DNA of 48,360 bases from CANMUM01 sp965263365 (GTDB lineage Bacteria > Pseudomonadota > Alphaproteobacteria > Rhodobacterales > Rhodobacteraceae): assembly GCA_965263365.1 (NCBI GenBank), contig CBDHHJ010000004.1, positions 1 through 48,360 on the forward strand, given 5' to 3'. Shown here piece after piece: positions 41,113 through 48,360 of this stretch. Under the pieces are notes generated by a model. That model was given only the letters and a program-made list of their open reading frames with translations. It was not told where the DNA came from and did no database searches. The position numbers were made by a program, and so were the translations under genes. The stretch's first letter is position 1; the number at the start of each line of letters is the position of its first letter.

Positions 41113-42102
41113 ATGACAAAAACCAATAGCCAAGACTATTTGCAAATGTACCGCCAAATGGTGCGCATTCGTAGCTTTGAAGACAACGCCAACCAGCTTT
41201 ATCTATCAGCGAAAATGCCTGGCCTCACGCATATGTATTCCGGCGAGGAAGCGGTCGCGGTCGGCATTTGCGAAGCGCTTCGCAAAACAGATAAAATTAC
41301 CTCTACTCATCGAGGGCATGGGCACTGCGTTGCCAAAGGCGCGGATTTCAAGGAAATGTTTTGCGAGCTATTGGGCAAGGAAGAAGGCTATTGCCGCGGC
41401 AAGGGCGGCTCAATGCATATTGCCGATCAATCCAACGGCAATCTTGGCGCCAACGCCATTGTGGGTGGCTCAATGGGCATCGCAACGGGAGCAGCGTTCT
41501 CCGCTAAATATCATGGGCAAGATGACGTAACGGTCTGCTTTTTCGGCGATGGCGCAACCGCGCAAGGCCTGATGTATGAGGTGATGAATATGGCTGCGCT
41601 CTGGTCGCTGCCTGTGATCTATGCATGCGAAAATAATGGCTATTCCGAATACACAAAAACTGATGAAATCGCGGCAGGCTCGATTATCGCGCGGGCTGAA
41701 GCCTTCGGCATTGAAGCACACAAAGTTGATGGGCAAGACGTGCTGGCAGTTAATAATCTCGCACAAGACTTGGTGGCGCGTGCACGCAAAGGCGAAGGAC
41801 CATTCTTCGTTGAGTTGATCACCTATCGCTATCATGGGCATCATGTTGGCGACATCAATCGCGAGTATTATCGTTCGAAAGCCGAAGAAAAAGACTGGAA
41901 GGAAAACAAAGACCCCATCGCCCTATTCGGTAAACATCTCATAGAAGAGGGCATTGCGAGCGCTGATGAACTTGAAAGCATTCAAGCCGAAATCAAAAGC
42001 GATGCCGAGGCCGCCGTCACCTATGCGCTCGATGCACCATACCCAAATCCAACCGAAGTTGACATGCACGTCTTTACTGACGTCGAACATGCCTGCGCTT
42101 AG
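41113..42102 (+). CDS. Thiamine-diphosphate dehydrogenase E1, alpha subunit (acetoin dehydrogenase type)
   Basis: The 329-residue protein has the E1 alpha pattern: YRQMVRIRSFEDNANQLY, HMYSGEEAVAVG, HRGHGHCVAKG, RGKGGSMHIAD, and the thiamine site FFGDGATAQGLMYEVMNMA with CENNGYSEYT. GNLGANAIVGGSMGIATGAA is typical of AcoA-like enzymes. ATG 41113 is chosen; an in-frame extension to 41005 would overlap the previous gene. With the beta subunit it decarboxylates a 2-oxo acid or cleaves acetoin and passes the acyl group to the lipoyl protein encoded two genes on. Confidence 0.88.
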   Translation: MTKTNSQDYLQMYRQMVRIRSFEDNANQLYLSAKMPGLTHMYSGEEAVAVGICEALRKTDKITSTHRGHGHCVAKGADFKEMFCELLGKEEGYCRGKGGSMHIADQSNGNLGANAIVGGSMGIATGAAFSAKYHGQDDVTVCFFGDGATAQGLMYEVMNMAALWSLPVIYACENNGYSEYTKTDEIAAGSIIARAEAFGIEAHKVDGQDVLAVNNLAQDLVARARKGEGPFFVELITYRYHGHHVGDINREYYRSKAEEKDWKENKDPIALFGKHLIEEGIASADELESIQAEIKSDAEAAVTYALDAPYPNPTEVDMHVFTDVEHACA

Positions 42103-42111
42103 GAGGTAAAC

Positions 42112-43107
42112 ATGCGCGAAATTACTCTATCACAAGCCGTTAATGAAGCCCTCGCTGAGGAAATGCGCCGCGATGAAAGCGTGTTTATCATCGGCGAAGA
42201 TGTGGCCGAAGCTGGAACGCCTTTCAAGGTTCTATCAGGCCTCGTTGAAGAATTTGGTACAAAGCGGGTTGTCGACACGCCGATTGCCGAACCTGGGTTT
42301 ATGGGCATTGCTGTCGGCGCGGCCATGACTGGCACGCGCCCTGTTGTTGATCTGATGTTTGGCGATTTTATCTTTTTGGTTATGGATCAGCTTTGCAATC
42401 AGGCCGCCAAAACACATTATATGTCAGGCGGAAAACTGAACGTGCCCCTGGTCTTGCGTACCAATCTTGGCGCAACACGCCGTTCCGCCGCACAGCATTC
42501 TCAATCTTTACAAGCGCTTGTCGCCCACATTCCGGGCCTTAAAGTGGCCATGCCGTCATCAGCTTACGAGGCCAAAGGTCTGATGAAAACGGCCATTCGC
42601 GATAACAATCCCGTGGTGATTTTCGAAGATAAACTCATGTATCAGGACAAGGCGCCGGTACCAGAGGATGAATATTTGATTCCATTTGGTGAGGCAAATG
42701 TGAAACGTGAAGGCACAGATATCACTTTGATCGGCACTTCTTCTATGGTTCAAGTTTGCGAAAAAGCCGCGGAAATTTTGGCGAAGGAGGGCTTTAACGC
42801 TGAAGTCATTGATCCCCGCACAATTGTTCCGATTGATGAAAAAACGCTGATCGCCTCTGCGAAAAAAACCAGTCGTGTAATTGTGGTTGATGAGGGGCAC
42901 CAAAGCTATGGCATCACAGGCGAGATTGCTGGGCGCATCAATGAGAAAGCCTTTTATCATCTCGATGCACCTGTTGTGCGCATGGGCGCTATGGACGTGC
43001 CAATACCGTTTTCGCCCGCGCTAGAGGACATCACCGTTCCGACCGCCGAGGGCGTCGCAGATATGGCGCGCAAATTGATCAATGGGGAGCTCATTCATGC
43101 CGCATGA
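42112..43107 (+). CDS. Thiamine-diphosphate dehydrogenase E1, beta subunit (acetoin dehydrogenase type)
   Basis: The 331-residue transketolase-like protein has VFIIGEDVAEAGTPFKVL, RVVDTPIAEPGFMGIAVGAA, MFGDFIFLVMDQLCNQAAK, VVIFEDKLMY and IDPRTIVPIDEKTLI, all standard for E1 beta. The ribosome site TAGGAGGT directly precedes it, ten bases after the alpha subunit. It forms the heterotetramer with that subunit. The lipoyl carrier gene starts inside its last codons (43097), so the three are translated together. Confidence 0.9.
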   Translation: MREITLSQAVNEALAEEMRRDESVFIIGEDVAEAGTPFKVLSGLVEEFGTKRVVDTPIAEPGFMGIAVGAAMTGTRPVVDLMFGDFIFLVMDQLCNQAAKTHYMSGGKLNVPLVLRTNLGATRRSAAQHSQSLQALVAHIPGLKVAMPSSAYEAKGLMKTAIRDNNPVVIFEDKLMYQDKAPVPEDEYLIPFGEANVKREGTDITLIGTSSMVQVCEKAAEILAKEGFNAEVIDPRTIVPIDEKTLIASAKKTSRVIVVDEGHQSYGITGEIAGRINEKAFYHLDAPVVRMGAMDVPIPFSPALEDITVPTAEGVADMARKLINGELIHAA

Positions 43108-44356
43108 GGTCATCATGCCCGCCCTCGGAATGGCGCAAGACACGGGAAAGCTCGTATCTTGGATAAAATCTGAAGGCGAAGAAGTGAAAACGGGCGACGT
43201 GCTTTTTGAGGTCGAGACGGATAAATCCACAATGGAGGTCGAGGCGCAAGCGGATGGCTTTTTGACAAATATCACCGCGCAAGCTGGTGATGATGTCCCT
43301 GTGGGTCAGGTGATTGCGCTCGTTAGCGTTACAAAAGATACAACGATCGTCAAAGAAAGTCCGCCGCCAACCTCCGCACTTGATGAGCGGCCAGATGCTT
43401 TGCCTCAAGGACATAACGTGATTATGCCCACGCTGGGCATGGCGCAAGATACTGGCAAGCTCGTGTCTTGGCTGAAATCACTTGGCGATTATGTTGAGGC
43501 TGAAGATTTGCTTTTTGAAGTTGAGACGGACAAATCTACGATGGAAGTCGAAGCTGGTGCGGAAGGCTATCTCGCGGCAACATTGGCCAAAGCGGGCGAT
43601 AATGTCCCAACGGGGCAAAGCATTGCGGTGATTACGCAAGCAAAACCTGAAAGCTTGCTGGAAAGTGAATTGGACATAGCGCCAAAAGCACCTATCGAAA
43701 CATCAATTGAAACGCCAGCACCTCCAGAACCCTCACAATCCGAACAGGCCGCTTCAAATGTGAAAGCGCGCCATAAGAAACAATCAAGAAAAATTCTGGC
43801 TTCGCCTAAGGCTAAAAGGCTTGCACTGGAAGGCGGATTTGATTTAGCTCAATTACGTGCGATGGGGCTTTCTGAGCCTTTTCACGCAAAAGATATTGAA
43901 GCGCTCCGAACACAACCGCCGAGTACTAAAATCTTAGTCAATTCCACAGCTGACGCAACAGGCTTTTTTGAACTTCTCAATCAGCCAGCTGTTCAAAAAC
44001 TTGATCATCCGCTTGAACGCCTTTTGGCACTTTACATAGCCTGTGCATTTAAGCTGCAAGGGCAAGAATTTGTCATCGAATTCGCACAATCTGGGCGGCA
44101 ATTTTTGGTCACTTCAAAACAGCTCTCTGAAGTGCAAATCGTCGAAGGCAAGACTGCGGATTTCAACGTTCATACGCATACTGATCTCACTGACGACAAG
44201 ACAACAGGTACACCGACACTGTTGGCCAATATGCGAGGGACGCGCTTCGACTTTGCGCTTTCCTTCCAGCCATATCAACTCGACAAGACAAAAGCCTTTT
44301 TCGGATTATCAGAACTTTGCGGCCGCATCGAAGAGCCGTTACGGCATCTACTCTAG
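43097..44356 (+). CDS. Lipoyl carrier protein: two lipoyl domains, E3-binding domain, degenerate tail
   Basis: The 419-residue protein has two lipoyl domains with lipoylated lysines at Lys43 and Lys146 (VETDKSTMEVE in both) joined by Pro/Glu-rich linkers. A peripheral-subunit-binding domain follows at about 233-270 (ASPKAKRLALEGGFDLAQL). The last 150 residues may be a worn acyltransferase domain but lack the DHR-x-x-x-G motif. So it carries the acyl group but probably cannot transfer it to CoA. ATG 43097 with GGGGAG seven bases upstream is preferred to 43082. The missing catalytic part is encoded at 45805. Confidence 0.85.
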   Translation: MPHEVIMPALGMAQDTGKLVSWIKSEGEEVKTGDVLFEVETDKSTMEVEAQADGFLTNITAQAGDDVPVGQVIALVSVTKDTTIVKESPPPTSALDERPDALPQGHNVIMPTLGMAQDTGKLVSWLKSLGDYVEAEDLLFEVETDKSTMEVEAGAEGYLAATLAKAGDNVPTGQSIAVITQAKPESLLESELDIAPKAPIETSIETPAPPEPSQSEQAASNVKARHKKQSRKILASPKAKRLALEGGFDLAQLRAMGLSEPFHAKDIEALRTQPPSTKILVNSTADATGFFELLNQPAVQKLDHPLERLLALYIACAFKLQGQEFVIEFAQSGRQFLVTSKQLSEVQIVEGKTADFNVHTHTDLTDDKTTGTPTLLANMRGTRFDFALSFQPYQLDKTKAFFGLSELCGRIEEPLRHLL

Positions 44357-44368
44357 GGAGACACACAA

Positions 44369-45799
44369 ATGAAATACACGGATCTATATATTAATGGCGG
44401 GTGGGTTAACGGCGCGAAATCTGAGCGCTTTGATGTTGACAATCCTGCAACAGAAGAAACTATTGCAAGCGTAGCCTCAGCAGAGGTCGAAGACGCTGTA
44501 AAAGCGCTAGATGCTGCGGAAGCGGCAATGAAAAAATGGGCGGCGCGCCCCCCCCGCGAGCGCTCTGAAGTGTTGCGAAAAGCCTTCGAGTTGATGACGG
44601 CTCGTCTTGATGAATTCGCTAAACTCATCACGCTTGAAAACGGTAAAGCCAGCATAGACGCGATGGGCGAGGCCAAATATGCAGCCGAGTTTTTTCGCTG
44701 GTTCGCCGAAGAAGCCGTGCGCGCCGATGGCATGATCACTCATGCCCCCGCTTCGGGCGCGCGGATTATTGTCCAGCACAAGCCTGCAGGCCTGGCCGCA
44801 CTCATCACGCCTTGGAACTATCCCGCCGCGATGGGCACACGTAAGATTGCCCCCGCGCTGGCCGCAGGTTGCGGCGTGATTATCAAGCCCGCATCCGAAA
44901 CACCTTTGACCATGCTTGCACTCATGCCGCTTCTTGAAGAAGCAGGCGTGCCCCCAGGCCTTGTCAACGTGTTACCTTCGAAGAATACAGGTGCGATTGT
45001 CGATCACATGTTGCATGATCCGCGTGTGCGCGTTGTCTCTTTCACAGGCTCGACCCAGATCGGTCGTATCCTGTTACGCTCAGCCGCTGATCAAGTGCTC
45101 AAGCCCGCGATGGAACTTGGTGGCAACGCGCCTTGCATTATTTGTGAAGATGCCGATATGGACACCGCCATTGAAGGGACGATGCTCGCCAAAATGCGCA
45201 ATCTTGGCGAGGCCTGTACCGCCGCCAATCGCATCTATGTCCATGAAAGTCGCGCGCAAGAATTCACCGAAAAACTAACCAAGGCCATGTCATCGCTCAA
45301 AGTAGGAGATGGTTCTGACCCGTCCATCGACGTGGGTCCATTGGTCAACGCGGCAACACGCGACAAGGTCGCAAAGTTCGTCGAAGATGCAATTGCCAAG
45401 GGCGCAAAACTCGAATGCGGCGGAAAGCGTCCATCTGGAATAGGTCACTTCTATCCCCCAACGGTGCTCTCAAATGTGCCAGAAAATGCGGAATGCGTTG
45501 CTGATGAAATTTTTGGCCCCGTTGCCGCAATTCAAAGCTTCACCGACGAGGAAGATGTCATTCGCCGTGCCAATCATACTGAATATGGCCTCGTAGCCTA
45601 CGTGTTTTCCGAAGATTTCAAGCGCGCATTGCAGATTTGCGAACGGCTAGAATACGGGATGGTCGGTCTCAATCGCGGGCTCGTAAGCGATCCCGCCGCA
45701 CCATTTGGTGGTGTGAAGCAATCGGGTCTTGGCCGCGAAGGCGGGCATGAAGGAATGCACGAATTTATGGAAACACAATACATTTCAGCAAGTTGGTAA
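44369..45799 (+). CDS. NAD(P)-dependent aldehyde dehydrogenase, succinate-semialdehyde type
   Basis: The 476-residue protein has the family core: LITPWNYPAAMGTRKIAPAL, KPASETPL, SFTGSTQIGRI, catalytic Glu in MELGGNAPC, catalytic Cys in GEACTAANR, and EIFGPVAAI with GGVKQSGLGREGG at the end. It resembles GabD-like enzymes. Placed between the lipoyl carrier and E2 catalytic genes, it should oxidise an aldehyde made by the pathway; if the E1 acts on acetoin that would be acetaldehyde (inference). Ribosome site GGGAG lies eight bases upstream. Confidence 0.9.
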   Translation: MKYTDLYINGGWVNGAKSERFDVDNPATEETIASVASAEVEDAVKALDAAEAAMKKWAARPPRERSEVLRKAFELMTARLDEFAKLITLENGKASIDAMGEAKYAAEFFRWFAEEAVRADGMITHAPASGARIIVQHKPAGLAALITPWNYPAAMGTRKIAPALAAGCGVIIKPASETPLTMLALMPLLEEAGVPPGLVNVLPSKNTGAIVDHMLHDPRVRVVSFTGSTQIGRILLRSAADQVLKPAMELGGNAPCIICEDADMDTAIEGTMLAKMRNLGEACTAANRIYVHESRAQEFTEKLTKAMSSLKVGDGSDPSIDVGPLVNAATRDKVAKFVEDAIAKGAKLECGGKRPSGIGHFYPPTVLSNVPENAECVADEIFGPVAAIQSFTDEEDVIRRANHTEYGLVAYVFSEDFKRALQICERLEYGMVGLNRGLVSDPAAPFGGVKQSGLGREGGHEGMHEFMETQYISASW

Positions 45800-45804
45800 A
45801 CACT

Positions 45805-46677
45805 ATGAATGATATTATCGCCTCCCCTTCCGTGCGTGCGCTTGCCGCACAAAAGGGCATTGATCTAGATGCCCGCGCAAAAGAGCTCGGACGAACCACA
45901 ATTGGCAAAGAGGATATCGAAACACCCGTGCGAAATGGCATTTCTGGCATCAATTATTGGGACGTTGACCACAGCGTACACGGCGAAATCTCACGCCAAC
46001 CACTTAGCAAAATTGATCTCATCGCCAGTGAAAATTTGCGTGCCGCTCAAACCCTAATTCCTTCGGTCACGCACCATGATGAAGCTGATGTCAGCAAAAT
46101 TGAGACTTTTCGAAAATCGCTCAAAGCCGAGATGGATTTTCGCGACATCAAACTGACCTCGCTTGCGTTTTTCGTCATGTCCTTGGCACGAACGTTGAAA
46201 GTCTTTCCCAAATTCAACGCCTCACTTTCGCCCGATGGTACAGAATTGATATTAAAGCATTACGTTCATATCGGCATCGCCGTTGATACCGAACACGGAT
46301 TAATGGTTCCCGTCATCCGCAATGCAGATCAAAAAGGACTTTGGCAAATCGCCCAAGAAATTTCTGACCTTGCGACAAGAGCAACCGCGCGCAAAGTGCG
46401 CCCGCATGAAATGGGCGGCGCATCAATGACGATTTCAAATCTTGGTGGTATTGGCGGATCGGCCTTCACCCCAATCGTCAATCCCCCCGAAGTTGCAATT
46501 TTGGGGATTACACGCACGAATCTCGCTACACAATGGATCAACGGAGAGTCTAAGCCAGTGCCTCTCACACCGCTTGATCTAAGCTATGATCACCGCGTGA
46601 TCAATGGCGCCGATGCTGCTCGCTTTTGCAAAAAAATCACTGAATTGATCCAAGAGCCGCGTATGTTACTGCTTTAA
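45805..46677 (+). CDS. E2 acyltransferase catalytic protein without lipoyl domain
   Basis: The 290-residue protein starts directly with a peripheral-subunit-binding domain (residues about 4-38, IIASPSVRALAAQKGIDL). A complete 2-oxoacid dehydrogenase acyltransferase domain follows: LTSLAFFVMSLARTLKVFP, GIAVDTEHGLMVPVI, MTISNLGGIGGSAFTPIVNP and the catalytic SYDHRVINGADAARF (His263), ending EPRMLLL. It has no lipoyl domain and must take acyl groups from the carrier encoded at 43097. ATG 45805 is chosen since the upstream TTG lacks a better site. Such a split E2 is unusual. It ends the catabolic operon. Confidence 0.87.
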   Translation: MNDIIASPSVRALAAQKGIDLDARAKELGRTTIGKEDIETPVRNGISGINYWDVDHSVHGEISRQPLSKIDLIASENLRAAQTLIPSVTHHDEADVSKIETFRKSLKAEMDFRDIKLTSLAFFVMSLARTLKVFPKFNASLSPDGTELILKHYVHIGIAVDTEHGLMVPVIRNADQKGLWQIAQEISDLATRATARKVRPHEMGGASMTISNLGGIGGSAFTPIVNPPEVAILGITRTNLATQWINGESKPVPLTPLDLSYDHRVINGADAARFCKKITELIQEPRMLLL

Positions 46678-47019
46678 GCGAAAAAGTGGATCCACAAAAT
46701 TTTGGAAACCACCTGTAATTTCCTCAAGGGAAATGGCTTCCAGCTTTGGTGATCGCCAAAATCTTGAGATGAAGCTCGCACACTCTTAAAATTTCTACAA
46801 AAGATTGCAAAATTTGCGCATGTGAAAATATTTACTACGAAGCGCAGATTTAGCAACAAACAGATCATTTTGTGAATCAAAGAGTGAGGAGTAAGATTTG
46901 ATCTAGTGATTCAATTCCCGACGAACAAGGCGCCGCGCTGTTGCTCCGCTGAAACTGGGTGGGTTTGAAGGGAGGGGTCGGATGCAATCGGCCCTTCCCT
47001 CACGAGGGTTGTCAAATAC
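46678..47019. other. Intergenic region upstream of mobC, candidate transfer origin
   Basis: No gene is seen in these 342 bases. They hold GTGGATCCAC (46686-46695) just after the E2 stop, a small hairpin ATTTCC/GGAAAT near 46720, and an imperfect 30-base palindrome at 46970-46999 (GGGAGGGGTCGGATG facing CAATCGGCCCTTCCC). In ColE1-type mobilisation regions oriT lies just upstream of mobC, so this is the best place for it. I cannot identify the nick site. Confidence 0.5.
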
Positions 47020-47036
47020 ATGAAATGTATTGACAA
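47009..47036. promoter_or_regulatory. Inverted repeat over the mobC start
   Basis: TTGTCAAATACAT faces ATGTATTGACAA, with one bulged A. The repeat spans the chosen mobC ATG (47020) and lies just after the GAGGG ribosome site (47004-47008). It may be an operator for MobC or the relaxase, or an mRNA hairpin masking the start. TTGACA inside it could also be a -35 box for a later start. Confidence 0.5.
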
Positions 47037-47505
47037 ATTTACCCTTGCTTATGTAACTAAATTTGAAAGCGCAACATTGCAAAATCCGCATAAAGACATA
47101 TCTGGCAGCCATAAGCCTAAGCGACGGCGTTCTAAATTTGTGGCCATCCGAAAATCCAAAAACCTTAACATCCGAATAACTGAGAATCAGCTAGATGATC
47201 TCAAAAAGCGTGCAGATCGACTTGGCATATCAGTCAGTGAATTTGTAATTTTGGGACTATTTGAAGATCCTAAGAACATCTCTGATATTCTTCGCAAAGC
47301 AACGCCGAAAGAAAAGGCTGATCCAGAGCTTATTCGCCGCCTCGGGCGCATGCACGCCCTCCTCAACCAAATTGCTCGCGCACTCAATATCCTTGCCAAA
47401 TCTAGCCAAAACCTCCCTGCCCTTCAGACCAAGATCATCACAAAAACCTTGCTCGAAATGCGCGAAGACTTAAACGCACTTTGGAAAAAGGGCTCGTCAT
47501 TATGA
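47020..47505 (+). CDS. mobC: MobC-type mobilisation accessory protein
   Basis: The 161-residue basic protein has a ribbon-helix-helix near residues 50-80 (LNIRITENQLDDLKKRADRL, then SVSEFVILGLF) and a MobC-like helical end (LIRRLGRMHALLNQIARALN). It should bind oriT beside the relaxase and help open the nick region. ATG 47020 has GAGGG eleven bases upstream, but the first 40 residues look less conserved and a later GTG near 47140 is possible. Its stop overlaps the relaxase ATG (ATGA). It is the first gene of the mob operon. Confidence 0.8.
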   Translation: MKCIDKFTLAYVTKFESATLQNPHKDISGSHKPKRRRSKFVAIRKSKNLNIRITENQLDDLKKRADRLGISVSEFVILGLFEDPKNISDILRKATPKEKADPELIRRLGRMHALLNQIARALNILAKSSQNLPALQTKIITKTLLEMREDLNALWKKGSSL

Positions 47506-48360
47506 TAGTAAAGCCATTTTCGACAGGTATATCCTCATCCGATGGCCCCATCAATTATCTCTTTGGCAAGAAAGATGCCAAAGGCAATAAACGCTCATGT
47601 GATCCGGTTGTGATGCGTGGCGACCCCGAACTTACCGCCCTCCTCATTGATAGCTCCACGCGCAAATGGAAATATACATCTGGGGTTCTAAGTTTTGATG
47701 ATCGTGACCAAGTTTCCGAGGACTTACAATTTGAAATCATGAGCCGTTTTGAAGAATTTGCATTTGCGGGCAAGCCTGAAGATAGCTGGAATTGTCTTTG
47801 GATGAAACATGAAGATAAAGGCCGCGTTGAACTTCATTTTCTCATACCCCGAATGGATCTAGAAACGGGGCAGGATCTCAACACATTTGCCCGCGGTTGG
47901 GACCGCGACTGGCGACCATGGCAACGCGATATCTGTGCTAGATTTAATCTAACAGATCCACACAAATTGAGGAAGCTGACTAAGCAACCGAAATTTGAAG
48001 GGGGCATAAATAGTGTACAACGATTTGATGATATACGCAAAAAATCAAAATCGCTCAATCGAGACAACAGCACAAAGCAGCAAAATGATGCTCGCGGAAA
48101 CGATGCTATACGCCGAAGAGACACAGAAACAGATCGAAGCTTCGAGCAGCACCTTCTCGAACTTGAAAATCAGCGCCGAAAATATTTCGAAGAAGAGCGC
48201 TTGGCAGATTTTGGTCGAGAACGCATGGGAGAGCAAGAAGACAGTAATAGCAGCAATACTCGGAATAGTGATGCTCATGATCACGGCACTACTATTGGGT
48301 ATGAGTATGGGCGCCAAGCGGACGATTACGAACGCACGGGCCGAATTATCCACATTGAAC
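47502..48360 (+). CDS. mobA: Relaxase, MbeA-like (MOBP5/HEN family), N-terminal part
   Basis: The N-terminal 286 residues lie here; the rest is at 1-465. The start resembles ColE1 MbeA: IVKPFSTG, then GPINYLFGK with Tyr19 at the place of the nicking tyrosine. LIDSSTRKWKYTSGVLSFDD follows, and the metal-site motif is His103, Glu110, His112 in KHEDKGRVELHFLIP. MbeA relatives have His-Glu-Asn there, so the third residue is changed. The enzyme should nick oriT and pilot the strand into a conjugation channel supplied by another plasmid, since no type IV secretion genes are present. Two other genes are nested in its 3' half. The reading frame is continuous if the window ends are merged by four bases. 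Confidence 0.85.
   Translation, partial: MIVKPFSTGISSSDGPINYLFGKKDAKGNKRSCDPVVMRGDPELTALLIDSSTRKWKYTSGVLSFDDRDQVSEDLQFEIMSRFEEFAFAGKPEDSWNCLWMKHEDKGRVELHFLIPRMDLETGQDLNTFARGWDRDWRPWQRDICARFNLTDPHKLRKLTKQPKFEGGINSVQRFDDIRKKSKSLNRDNSTKQQNDARGNDAIRRRDTETDRSFEQHLLELENQRRKYFEEERLADFGRERMGEQEDSNSSNTRNSDAHDHGTTIGYEYGRQADDYERTGRIIHIE
48013..48360 (+). CDS. Nested MobB/MbeB-like membrane protein, N-terminal part
   Basis: This frame, shifted by +1 from the relaxase, starts at GTG 48013 behind a strong ribosome site (GAAGGGGG, 47997-48004, eight bases before the start). It opens with a helical stretch rich in Gln, Ser and Glu. It then has one clear transmembrane segment (TVIAAILGIVMLMITALLLG, residues about 77-96) and continues past the join to a stop at 194-196, about 179 residues in all. 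ColE1 MbeB and RSF1010 MobB are likewise encoded inside their relaxase genes, and RSF1010 MobB has a membrane segment. I infer that it tethers the relaxase complex to the membrane. The relaxase frame over the same DNA is also open, so both strings are under constraint. Confidence 0.7.
   Translation, partial: MYNDLMIYAKNQNRSIETTAQSSKMMLAETMLYAEETQKQIEASSSTFSNLKISAENISKKSAWQILVENAWESKKTVIAAILGIVMLMITALLLGMSMGAKRTITNARAELSTLN

Overview
The window reads as a complete or nearly complete alphaproteobacterial plasmid of about 48.4 kb, opened inside its relaxase gene. The last four bases (gaac) repeat the first four. Merging them restores an open relaxase frame across the join, so the molecule is probably circular. 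The RPA-type (PF10134) initiator, the RepA/RepB-like partition pair and the quorum-sensing pair suit a marine alphaproteobacterium, perhaps Rhodobacterales. That placement is inference. The biosynthetic half is visibly AT-richer than the catabolic half (31.5-46.7 kb), so the plasmid looks like a mosaic.

Backbone: mobC and a ColE1/MbeA-like (MOBP5, 'HEN') relaxase lie at the ends of the window, with two further genes nested out of frame inside the relaxase, as in ColE1 mbeB and mbeD. Positions 0.5-4.7 kb hold a broken XRE regulator, two unrecognised genes, a two-gene TIR plus caspase-like defence module, a small open frame and a HigBA toxin-antitoxin pair. Positions 4.8-8.5 kb hold a 16-bp parS-like palindrome, parB, parA, five iterons and the initiator gene, followed by a decayed tyrosine recombinase.

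Biosynthetic island (9.1-30.5 kb): a luxI/luxR pair precedes an operon for an EctB-like aminotransferase, an amino acid N-hydroxylase, a stand-alone cupin, a stand-alone MetRS-like protein, an IDO-type 2-oxoglutarate oxygenase, a LysE exporter and a DAO-type flavoenzyme. N-hydroxylase, cupin, MetRS-like and DAO are the parts known from N-N bond (hydrazine) formation in s56-p1 and triacsin biosynthesis. Here the cupin and MetRS parts are split and the predicted carrier amine is 2,4-diaminobutyrate rather than lysine. An IS3-family element with no target duplication, two toxin-antitoxin/stability remnants, a frameshifted HUH-type gene and an intact integrase interrupt the island. A second operon follows: B3/B4-domain protein, PLP-homeostasis protein (YggS), trimethylamine-dehydrogenase-like flavoprotein, TrpD, TrpC, a PLP decarboxylase homologue without its lysine, PdxH, tRNA-Cys and a second LysE exporter. 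A PLP-reactive hydrazine product with PLP and translation protection genes would explain much of this set.

Catabolic island (31.6-46.7 kb): a ribose-type ABC importer and a dehydrogenase run leftward. They diverge from an unusual regulator (winged helix fused to a cytoplasmic solute-binding fold) followed by a second dehydrogenase, an M24 protein lacking one metal ligand, an acetoin-dehydrogenase-like E1 alpha/beta, a lipoyl carrier protein, an aldehyde dehydrogenase and a separate E2 catalytic protein. The lipoyl and catalytic parts of E2 are thus on different genes. No E3 is present, so the chromosomal one must be used.
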